Positions 1-5,468 of a stretch of DNA of 6,198 bases are shown here, in pieces (position 1 is the first letter of the stretch; the number at the start of each line of letters is the position of its first letter). Source of the DNA: an uncultured Spirochaetaceae bacterium (lineage in GTDB: Bacteria > Spirochaetota > Spirochaetia > Treponematales > UBA12059); contig CALKWG010000146.1 of NCBI GenBank assembly GCA_938004315.1, forward strand, positions 1 through 6,198, written 5' to 3'. Below the pieces are notes generated by a model. The model was not told the DNA's origin. It saw only the letters and a program-made list of their open reading frames with translations, and made no database searches. The position numbers and the translations under genes are program-made.

Positions 1-906
1 CTCCGCCTTAAGCCGCCGCGCCAGGCGCTCGCCGAGGACGCGCTTCGTCGGCCCGGCCTGCGTCGAGAGCTGGGCGTGGTTCATCCCGCAGTTCACCGCG
101 ATCGGCGCGCCGCCATAACGCCGCCTAAGCCCGAGCACGGACGCCTCGATGAAGTCCTCGCGCTTGTAATCATCCCAGCGCGCCCGAAGCCGCGCGCTTT
201 CAAGCTCGTGGCGAAGCATCCGTGCCAAGCGCGCATCCCAGCTCTCCCCAAGGCCAAGCCCCGCGCCGTCCTCCCCACCCCGCCCGGCCGCCGCATCTAT
301 GGCGGCGAGGTACTCCGGCGTCCCGCTCTTTAAGGTCATCAGCTCCCGTAGCCAATCCGGCGCCTCTTCATACGCCAGCCCCGCGGCGCGCAGCATGATA
401 GAAACGGACTTTAAGAAGCTATTCGGCCAATGGTTCATGTCGAAATAGGCGAAGGCCAGGCGCTCGCCCTCGGGCCTCCCTAGGTTCTCGGCTCGCAGCG
501 CGCGCAGCCACGCCTGATCGAAGCCGAAAACCTCCTCGGCCGCCGTTAAAAGATCCTCGGCCCCGATGGCCAGCTCCTCGCCCAGGCTATAGGCCTCGAC
601 GAGCCAAGAAAAGGCGGCCTGCCCCTCCTGCGCGAAGACGCGGTAACCGGCGTCAGCCAGCGAGCCGAAACGGACCGACCAGAAGGCCTGGTGCTCGGCC
701 ACGTAATGCGTCTCGCCGATCAGGAAAAACTCCCGCCCGCCGTACGCACGCTCCAGCGCATCCCCCGCCCGGTACGCATGCTCGAGCGCGACGAGCTCGT
801 CCAGCATAGCCTGCCTATCATCGACGCCTAAGAGGCTAGCGCAGGAGCCGGCGAGTAAGAGTAAGGCGATGCAAACCGCATATCCACATAGGCTTCGTTT
901 ATACAT
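1..906 (-). CDS. Putative lipoprotein of the erythromycin-esterase/ChaN-like superfamily (partial, runs off left edge)
   Basis: Reading the minus strand from ATG at 904-906 gives 302 uninterrupted codons to the window edge, so the true stop lies outside. A Shine-Dalgarno AAGGTGAG (913-920) sits 6 nt before the ATG. Residues 1-22 form a lipoprotein signal: basic MYKR, a hydrophobic stretch with LLLLAG, then Ser-Cys22, a relaxed lipobox. The protein is therefore probably exported and lipid-anchored. The mature part shows the motif order of Ere/ChaN-like proteins: an IGETH motif (Glu65, His67) followed by EH at 71-72; VFAQEG with Glu94; AYFDMNH with Asp156 and His159; GMNHAQL with His277; and LGERL near residues 291-295. 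Family members include erythromycin esterases and haem-binding ChaN; the Glu and His positions correspond to their functional residues. E-x-H spacing in the first motif is closer to ChaN than to EreA. Substrate unknown; macrolide resistance should not be assumed. The frame is certain, the family moderately so. Confidence 0.78.
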   Translation of the reverse strand, partial: MYKRSLCGYAVCIALLLLAGSCASLLGVDDRQAMLDELVALEHAYRAGDALERAYGGREFFLIGETHYVAEHQAFWSVRFGSLADAGYRVFAQEGQAAFSWLVEAYSLGEELAIGAEDLLTAAEEVFGFDQAWLRALRAENLGRPEGERLAFAYFDMNHWPNSFLKSVSIMLRAAGLAYEEAPDWLRELMTLKSGTPEYLAAIDAAAGRGGEDGAGLGLGESWDARLARMLRHELESARLRARWDDYKREDFIEASVLGLRRRYGGAPIAVNCGMNHAQLSTQAGPTKRVLGERLARRLKAE

Positions 907-961
907 GGTGAACTCACCTTCTAAAAACAGTTTATCCACAGACTTTTCCACATTATCCACA
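880..961 (+). promoter_or_regulatory. Cluster of DnaA-box-like 9-mers
   Basis: Four copies of a TTATCCACA-like 9-mer lie in the same orientation: ATATCCACA at 880-888 (one mismatch, inside the signal-peptide coding region), TTATCCACA at 932-940 (perfect), TTTTCCACA at 944-952 (one mismatch) and TTATCCACA at 953-961 (perfect, directly abutting the previous one). TTATNCACA is the established DnaA-binding consensus. Two perfect boxes plus an abutting near-match within 30 nt of a GC-rich genome is unlikely by chance. The surrounding gap (907-1064) is visibly richer in AT than the flanking genes. This could be a replication origin, a DnaA-titrating site or a DnaA-controlled promoter. No dnaA, dnaN, gyrB, rpmH or parAB gene is in the window, so origin function is not established. 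Confidence 0.6.
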
Positions 962-980
962 AGCCGAGAGCGTCTTTCCA
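952..980 (-). promoter_or_regulatory. Candidate sigma70 promoter of the lipoprotein gene
   Basis: On the minus strand a -35-like TGGAAA (980 to 975, 4/6 matches to consensus) is followed by a 17-nt spacer and a -10-like GATAAT (957 to 952, 5/6). Transcription would start near 945, about 40 nt before the ATG at 906. The -10 lies inside one DnaA-box-like 9-mer, and the predicted start site falls in the next. Identified by eye from consensus only. Confidence 0.45.
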
Positions 981-1058
981 CCGCAATTCAACAGGATGGT
1001 AACGAAGCCGTCACATCAATCCAATACGATTTCTTTCGTAAACAAGAAGCTTCCCCAT

Positions 1059-1089
1059 AAAAAACGGCGAGCCCGCTACGGCCCGCCGT
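1059..1089 (-). terminator. Intrinsic terminator of the M29 aminopeptidase gene
   Basis: Arms ACGGCG (1064-1069) and CGCCGT (1084-1089) pair perfectly. They continue after one A-C mismatch with GCC (1071-1073) and GGC (1080-1082), leaving a 6-nt loop. On the minus strand the stem is followed by six T residues (1064 to 1059). It lies 24 nt beyond the aminopeptidase stop codon and isolates that gene from the lipoprotein gene downstream. Confidence 0.85.
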
Positions 1090-1113
1090 CATTACTATCG
1101 TCCCCGCGTCGAT

Positions 1114-2355
1114 TTACAGCGCGAACACCCCGCCTTTGATGATCGGGATCTCCTTACCGTCCGCCAGGTAGCCGTAGACCTCCACCTCGGGCGAGCCGAT
1201 CATGAAGTCCGTGTGCACGCTCGCGGCGTTGGCGCCGGCGGCCTTCAGCTCCTCCTCGCTCATGGTAGAGCCGCCCTGTACGCAGCCGGGGTAGGCCGAG
1301 CCGAGCGCGATATGGCAGGAGGCGTTCTCGTCGAAGAGGATGTTGTAGAACACCCGCTTCGCCTGGAAGATGGGCGACGAAGTATCGACCAAGGCCACCT
1401 CGCCGAGGTAGCGGGCGCCTTCGTCCATGCCCAGGTAGACGTCCAAGACGTCTTTGCCCTCGGCGGCGCCGTAGTTCACGACCTTGCCGTCCTTGAACTC
1501 CAGCCAGCCGCCGCTTACGGTCTTGCCCACCGTAGGCACGAAGACCGGGCAGGTGAAAGCGACGCGTCCCTCGGTACGCCGATAGTCGGGGCTCGTGAAC
1601 ACCTCTTCGCTGGGAATATTCGGCGCGAAGACGCGGCCGGTATGCGTCTTATCCGGCCCGCCGTGCCAAACCGAGCCCTTCATAAGGCCTATGGTCAGGT
1701 CGGTGCCCGGCCCCTTGAAGCGGACGCGGTCGAGCCGTAGGCTATTGAGCTTGTCGGCGCGCAGGGCCAGCTCCTGGCCGTGGGACACCCAGAAGGCCGC
1801 CGGATCGGGCTTGTCCAGGCGCAGGATGGGTATGAGCACCCGCCAGAGCGCCTCCACGGCCTCGGGGCCGGCGGGCATGTCCATGATCTTGGCCGCCAGC
1901 TTCTCCGTCGGGTAGAAGGCCACGAGCCAGGCTATCTCGTTGTTGCTGATGCGGCTCTGGTAGGGGCGCATCGCCGTCGCTATGGCCTTGGCGGCCGCCG
2001 CGTTCCGCCCCTGATCCAGGGCGGCCAGGAACTCCGGGTCTTCGGGCGTGCGTATGGCTATCAGGGCCCAGTCCTCGTTTATCATGCTCTCCAGCGTATC
2101 CTTGCGGAACTGCGGCACGTAGGACAGGTGCTCCTCAGCCGAATACGCGATGCGCGCCCGGTACATGAGCGGGTTCTCTATCTCGTTGTTGTCGAAGCGC
2201 ACGTAGCGCGCGCCCTTGGCGTAGGCCCGCTCGGCTATGGTCGCCGCGAAGGGCAGGTGCACCGGCTCGCCGCGCACCAGGAGGTTCTGCCCCGGCTGCA
2301 GGTTCACCGCCGCCAGGAGCACATCCGCGTATCGTTCAAGGAAAGCCTTATCCAT
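1114..2355 (-). CDS. M29-family metallo-aminopeptidase (AmpS/aminopeptidase T-like)
   Basis: This encodes a 413-residue protein, the usual size of family M29: cytoplasmic, dimeric, co-catalytic-metal aminopeptidases that remove N-terminal residues from peptides. The N-terminal half (about 1-190) carries the typical opening LERYADVLLAAVNLQPGQ and a YVRFDNNEI segment. The C-terminal catalytic half has the expected metal-site motifs in order: NIPSEEVFTSPD (Glu250/Glu251), LGEVALVD (Glu319), DENASCHIALG (His348), Tyr355 shortly after, and HTDFMIG (His381, Asp383). No key residue is missing. The ATG at 2353-2355 is preceded by a strong AAGGAGGG (2363-2370) at 7-nt spacing, and by its own promoter at 2383-2411. 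It ends in TAA, followed by an intrinsic terminator, so it appears to be a single-gene unit. It has no signal peptide. The family is highly confident; substrate preference cannot be read from sequence. Confidence 0.97.
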   Translation of the reverse strand: MDKAFLERYADVLLAAVNLQPGQNLLVRGEPVHLPFAATIAERAYAKGARYVRFDNNEIENPLMYRARIAYSAEEHLSYVPQFRKDTLESMINEDWALIAIRTPEDPEFLAALDQGRNAAAAKAIATAMRPYQSRISNNEIAWLVAFYPTEKLAAKIMDMPAGPEAVEALWRVLIPILRLDKPDPAAFWVSHGQELALRADKLNSLRLDRVRFKGPGTDLTIGLMKGSVWHGGPDKTHTGRVFAPNIPSEEVFTSPDYRRTEGRVAFTCPVFVPTVGKTVSGGWLEFKDGKVVNYGAAEGKDVLDVYLGMDEGARYLGEVALVDTSSPIFQAKRVFYNILFDENASCHIALGSAYPGCVQGGSTMSEEELKAAGANAASVHTDFMIGSPEVEVYGYLADGKEIPIIKGGVFAL

Positions 2356-2382
2356 CGCTCATCCCTCCTTTAGGGTGCGCCC

Positions 2383-2411
2383 ATAGTAGGAGCGGGGCGC
2401 CCAGGCGTCAA
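2383..2411 (-). promoter_or_regulatory. Sigma70-type promoter of the aminopeptidase gene
   Basis: On the minus strand TTGACG (2411 to 2406, 5/6 matches) is followed by exactly 17 nt and then TACTAT (2388 to 2383, 4/6). The predicted start, near 2376, gives a short leader of about 20 nt containing the AAGGAGGG ribosome binding site. The spacing and position make this the most convincing promoter in the window. Confidence 0.7.
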
Positions 2412-2423
2412 GGCGCGGGGGCC

Positions 2424-2448
2424 TCGCCGGGGCCGAGGGCCCCGGCGA
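2424..2448. repeat. Perfect 11-bp GC-rich inverted repeat (possible terminator or insulator)
   Basis: TCGCCGGGGCC (2424-2434) and GGCCCCGGCGA (2438-2448) are perfect reverse complements with a 3-nt loop. The hairpin lies about 70-95 nt past the stop of the truncated methyltransferase gene and 12 nt upstream of the aminopeptidase -35. There is no T-run on either side, so it is not a classical intrinsic terminator. It may still pause or end transcription from the methyltransferase unit, or stabilise its 3' end. A weaker 6-bp stem, GATCCC/GGGATC, lies at 2498-2503/2511-2516. Confidence 0.6.
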
Positions 2449-2519
2449 CCGGGCTCTCGCTGCAAGTCCTCGCCCTGAGGCTCCGGGCTTTCCGCTCGAT
2501 CCCTGGCCCGGGGATCCCG

Positions 2520-3014
2520 TCAGCCCTTCCTGCAAATCGCCAGCCCATGCATGCTCATGCCCAAGGAATGCCCGTCCTCGCAATGCCTGAAGTGCAGCTC
2601 CCGATACACGGCCCACTCCTCGTCGGAGAGCTCGTCCAGCCGGTCTTGTATGAAGTAGACGATGCCGTCGACGCCGACCTGCGTCTCGAGGCTCAGGCCG
2701 CAGGCGGTTAATTCCTCCCCCACCTCGTCGGGATCGGAGAAGTACCTCAGCTCAAGGAAGCGGTCGAAGCCGCCGGAGTCGGCGACGGCGCCGGCTTCTA
2801 TCGTCGTATAGAGCGCGCGGCTCAAGGGCTTGCCGTTCGCGTAGTAATACTGCATGGCGCAGAGCCTATTGACGTAGGCGACGAAAATCGTCCCGCCGTC
2901 CTTCGCTATACGTTTGCATTCGGACAGGCAGGCGAGCCTGTCCTTCCTATCCTTCAAGTGATAGAGGGGACCTAAGCAGAGGACCGCGTCGTAACAATGG
3001 ATAAGATCCGACAT
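2520..3014 (-). CDS. N-terminally truncated SAM-dependent methyltransferase
   Basis: This 164-residue protein matches only the C-terminal part of a class I SAM-dependent methyltransferase family that is normally around 250-270 residues. It begins almost directly at the strand-4 motif: YDAVLCLGPLYHL (8-20), then an RLACLSECKRIAKDGG helix and strand (26-41) and FVAYVNR (44-50). The tail, including the ELHFRHCEDGHSLGMSMH segment (139-156), reaches the usual family end. Motif I, the glycine-rich SAM-binding loop, is absent, so it should not bind SAM alone. The ATG at 3012-3014 has a GAGGAG site at 5-nt spacing. The frame upstream is closed by TGA at 3063-3065, so no longer start exists. It follows the complete methyltransferase gene by 19 nt, probably in the same mRNA. 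It may be a decaying remnant or a non-catalytic partner of its neighbour. No stop or frameshift interrupts it. Confidence 0.8.
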   Translation of the reverse strand: MSDLIHCYDAVLCLGPLYHLKDRKDRLACLSECKRIAKDGGTIFVAYVNRLCAMQYYYANGKPLSRALYTTIEAGAVADSGGFDRFLELRYFSDPDEVGEELTACGLSLETQVGVDGIVYFIQDRLDELSDEEWAVYRELHFRHCEDGHSLGMSMHGLAICRKG

Positions 3015-3019
3015 TTCAT

Positions 3020-3025
3020 CTCCTC
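3020..3025 (-). promoter_or_regulatory. Ribosome binding site of the truncated methyltransferase
   Basis: GAGGAG on the minus strand lies 5 nt before the ATG at 3014, in the gap after the TAG of the upstream gene. Its presence argues that the short form is actually translated from this ATG. It supports the truncated start rather than a sequencing loss of the N-terminus. Confidence 0.65.
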
Positions 3026-3033
3026 GATTCAGC

Positions 3034-3822
3034 CTAGCCTCGTCGTAGCCAGTATTTACGCTTCATGCCGACCTCGGGCTCCTCGAAGCGGGACCAGGCG
3101 TATCCTCGCGCGACTAGGAAGCGATGCGCCTCGTTATCGACGTCGTTATTGCCCGGGCAGAGTATCACGAGGCCTCCTTTTTTGGTGACCCGCGTTAGCT
3201 CGGCGTGCTCGGCCTCCGGGTCGTCGCCGAAGACGTGGCCGGCCATCGTTATGTCCGAAAACCCGTCATGGAAGGGTATCCTCGTGATGAGCCCGTCGAC
3301 GCAGTAGACGTTCTTATAACCCTCGGCCTCGGCCTTCCGGGCGATGTAGCGTCGCAGGTTCTCAACCGGTTCGACGCAATAGGTCGCCGCCGCCCGATCG
3401 GCTACGCTCAAGGCCAGGCGTCCGGTCCCCGCGCCGACGTCGAGCGTCGTCTTGCCGCTGAAATCGGCGAGACGGAGGAGCTCGCCCGTGTCCCAGCCGG
3501 TAAACGGCTGTTCATCGTAGCTCTCCGGCTCCAAAAGATAGACCAGCCAATCGGCTATGGATTCGAAAAGCCGTTCCTCCCGCGCCCTGAGCGTCGGCGT
3601 TACGCCGGCGGCCGGGGGCGCGCCCGCGGCTATCGCGGCGACGCGCTCGCGAAGCTCCGGGCATTTATGCGTTAGGTACCAGGCGATATGCGGGTAGGCC
3701 CGAAGTATCGCGCCTAGATCCTCCGGATCCGCCGAGCCGAGCAACCACCCAACCTGCTCCCGCTCGAGCAGGAGGAGCGCGTTAGCCTCCACCTTCGATA
3801 GGTCAATCCAATCGATCGCCAA
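3034..3822 (-). CDS. Class I SAM-dependent methyltransferase
   Basis: This 262-residue protein has an N-terminal helical region (about 1-110, with HIAWYLTHKCPE at 45-56) that I do not recognise. A Rossmann-type methyltransferase domain follows. Motif I is TLDVGAGTGRLAL (126-138). The acidic residue at the end of strand 2 is Glu151 in YCVEPVENLRRYI. VYCVDG (172-177) and the IPFHDGFSDITMAGHVFGD segment (182-200) give motifs II-III. RVTKKGGLVILCPG (211-224) is the usual strand-5 region. All SAM-binding elements are present, so it is predicted to be active. The substrate cannot be inferred. The start is TTG at 3820-3822, fixed by a strong AAGGAG site. It ends in TAG 19 nt before the truncated methyltransferase and probably forms a two-gene unit with it. 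No signal peptide or membrane segment is seen. Confidence 0.9.
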   Translation of the reverse strand: MAIDWIDLSKVEANALLLLEREQVGWLLGSADPEDLGAILRAYPHIAWYLTHKCPELRERVAAIAAGAPPAAGVTPTLRAREERLFESIADWLVYLLEPESYDEQPFTGWDTGELLRLADFSGKTTLDVGAGTGRLALSVADRAAATYCVEPVENLRRYIARKAEAEGYKNVYCVDGLITRIPFHDGFSDITMAGHVFGDDPEAEHAELTRVTKKGGLVILCPGNNDVDNEAHRFLVARGYAWSRFEEPEVGMKRKYWLRRG

Positions 3823-4040
3823 ATTAAAACTCCTTCGTCACGGTCTTTATCTTCGTCTAAGAAGGATAAGGGAGAACATGGTCATGAAGGGTGTCAAAAA
3901 ACAGATATATGAAAAGATTCACCGCTTGAAGCGACGATAAAGCTCGTCTCGATTCATCGACCGCCGCATCGCATCGGTCGCGAACGCTTCGATTCGACCG
4001 CCTCCTTTCCTTCGTGATCCTCTACTATTAATTTCTTACT
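3823..4040. other. Divergent intergenic region between the methyltransferase pair and selO
   Basis: This 218-nt gap must hold promoters for both directions. A perfect -35-like TTGACA reads on the minus strand at 3897 to 3892, but no good -10 lies at 16-18 nt from it. On the plus strand TACTAT (4023-4028) resembles a -10 just before selO but lacks a recognisable -35. A 9-mer TCGACCGCC repeats directly at 3957-3965 and 3994-4002. An inverted CGGTCG (3975-3980) lies between the two copies, so either copy could pair with it as a hairpin or operator. Nothing else is visible. Confidence 0.4.
3830..3835 (-). promoter_or_regulatory. Ribosome binding site fixing a TTG start
   Basis: AAGGAG on the minus strand lies 7 nt before the TTG at 3820-3822. 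No ATG or GTG in the same frame is positioned to use it, so TTG is the best start for the complete methyltransferase. Confidence 0.75.
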
Positions 4041-5468
4041 ATGTTACTTTGGAATTTAGAGTCGAGCTACCTCGGCCTGCCCGATAGCCTTTACTCATTC
4101 GTGGCGACCGATCCGGCGCCCGGGCCCTCCTGGGCCGCGTTCAATACAGAGCTCGCCCGAGACTTGGGCATGGGATCGGATCCGGAGCGGGAAGATCTTC
4201 TCATTCTCAGCGGCTCCGCGCCGCCGCCGGGAGGGACGAGCTATGCCCAGGCCTACGCCGGGCATCAGTTCGGCTACTTCGCCATGCTCGGCGACGGGCG
4301 GGCCGCCGTGCTCGGCGAAGCCGTCGATCCGAGCGGAGCCCGGCGGGACCTGCAGCTCAAGGGCTCGGGGCCTACGCCTTACGCCCGCGGCGGGGACGGC
4401 AAGGCGGCCTTAGGTCCCATGCTACGGGAACACCTCATAGGCGAGTACCTGCACGCCCTGGGCATCCCCTGCACGCGGGCCCTCTCCGTGGCCCTCACCG
4501 GGGAAAGCGTGAGGCGCGAGGCTGCGAAGCCCGGCGCGGTCCTTTGCCGAGTAGCCGCCAGCCACCTCCGGGTCGGTACCTTCCAATACGCGGCCGCCTT
4601 CGCCGGGCCGGAAGCGCTCAAGGCCCTAGCCGATTACGCCGCCTGGCGCCACTATCCATCGATTCGCGAGTCTGACGCACCCTACGTCGGCTTCCTCGAC
4701 GCCGTGGGCCTTTCCCAGGCCAAGCTGGTCGTCGCGTGGATGGCCGCCGGCTTCGTGCACGGCGTGATGAACACCGACAACGTCTCTATCGCCGGGCAGG
4801 CCATCGACTTCGGCCCCTGCGCCTTCTTAGATACCTTTAAGAGCGGCCAGGTCTTCAGTAGCATCGACCGCGAAGGCCGCTACGCCTGGGGCAGGCAGCC
4901 GTCCGTCGCCGCATGGAACCACGCGCGCCTCGCCGAGGCCCTGCTGCCCCTGCTCCATGAGGACGAGGCGACGGCGCTCGTCCTGGCAGAAGCCTCGCTC
5001 GCTCGCTTCAAGAAAACTATGGAGGGAGCGCTCATCGCCGCCTTTTCCCGGAAGCTGGGCATAGCTAAGCCGCGCGTCGGCGACCGAGCCTTGATCCACG
5101 AGCTGCTCGATTGGATGGAGCGGGTCGGGGCCGATTTCACATCGACCTTCCAAGCGATCGGGCGGTATGCCGCAGGCCAAGCGAGCTCCGGCCCCCTGCC
5201 TGAATCCGCTTGGCTCGGCCGTTGGTCGGCGCGCATAGGAGCCGAGGCCGATCCGCTCGGCCTCATGGCCGCCGCGAATCCCCTCGTCCACCCCCGGAAC
5301 CGACCGGTGCAAGCCGCGCTCGACGCGGCTGAGTCCGGCGACCTAGCGCCCTTCAATCGTCTCCTCTCGGCGCTGAAGTCGCCTTACGACCCGGAATCGA
5401 CCCTGCCGGAGCTGGAGCCGAGCGCGGCTGACGCGGCCGCGGCCTTCGTGACGTACTGCGGCACCTAG
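4041..5468 (+). CDS. selO: SelO / YdiU protein adenylyltransferase (AMPylator)
   Basis: This 475-residue protein has the normal SelO length. SelO is a pseudokinase-fold enzyme that binds ATP in a flipped orientation and transfers AMP to protein hydroxyl groups, with links to redox homeostasis. Family motifs appear in order: YAGHQFGYFAMLGDGRA (72-88), LKGSGPTPYAR (106-116), REHL (129-132), LCRVAASHLRVGTFQ (168-182), GFVHGVMNTDNVS (237-249), IDFGP (255-259) and KLGI (338-341). The catalytic set is intact: Lys107, Glu130, Arg170, Arg177, Asp246, Asn247 and Asp256. Spacings equal those of the characterised Pseudomonas enzyme. The C-terminus is YCGT, with Cys473 at the position occupied by Sec or Cys in the family. 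The ATG follows an in-frame TAA at 4029-4031, so the start is constrained, but no clear Shine-Dalgarno precedes it. Its stop overlaps the convergent gene by 4 nt. Confidence 0.96.
   Translation: MLLWNLESSYLGLPDSLYSFVATDPAPGPSWAAFNTELARDLGMGSDPEREDLLILSGSAPPPGGTSYAQAYAGHQFGYFAMLGDGRAAVLGEAVDPSGARRDLQLKGSGPTPYARGGDGKAALGPMLREHLIGEYLHALGIPCTRALSVALTGESVRREAAKPGAVLCRVAASHLRVGTFQYAAAFAGPEALKALADYAAWRHYPSIRESDAPYVGFLDAVGLSQAKLVVAWMAAGFVHGVMNTDNVSIAGQAIDFGPCAFLDTFKSGQVFSSIDREGRYAWGRQPSVAAWNHARLAEALLPLLHEDEATALVLAEASLARFKKTMEGALIAAFSRKLGIAKPRVGDRALIHELLDWMERVGADFTSTFQAIGRYAAGQASSGPLPESAWLGRWSARIGAEADPLGLMAAANPLVHPRNRPVQAALDAAESGDLAPFNRLLSALKSPYDPESTLPELEPSAADAAAAFVTYCGT

Noticed and set aside
93..296. 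Short reading frames on both strands within 76-333
   Set aside because: They lie wholly inside the 302-codon lipoprotein frame, whose family motifs and signal peptide identify it as the true gene.
880..961. Calling the DnaA-box region a proven oriC
   Set aside because: No replication genes, skew data or recognisable unwinding element are available in this window, so it is reported as a cluster with several possible roles.
869..1060. 63-codon plus-strand reading frame over the DnaA-box region
   Set aside because: It overlaps the signal-peptide coding region of the lipoprotein and runs through the boxes and promoter. It has no ribosome binding site, and its composition is unlike the neighbouring proteins.
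1213..2373. Long plus-strand frames antisense to the aminopeptidase
   Set aside because: High GC at third positions creates long open antisense frames. The minus-strand frame carries all M29 metal ligands, and the antisense products show no recognisable motif.
2359..2616. 85-codon minus-strand frame between the aminopeptidase and the truncated methyltransferase
   Set aside because: Its N-terminal part overlaps the methyltransferase C-terminal coding region in another frame. The rest is low-complexity Gly/Ala/Pro/Arg from the GC-rich hairpins, and it spans the aminopeptidase promoter.
3892..3897. Perfect TTGACA on the minus strand upstream of the methyltransferase pair, as a promoter
   Set aside because: No acceptable -10 lies at 16-18 nt. 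The nearest TATCCT is 22 nt away, so it is recorded only as a possible element.
4827..5356. Minus-strand frames of 158 and 161 codons inside selO
   Set aside because: They are antisense shadows of a clearly identified SelO and show no domain or ribosome binding site.
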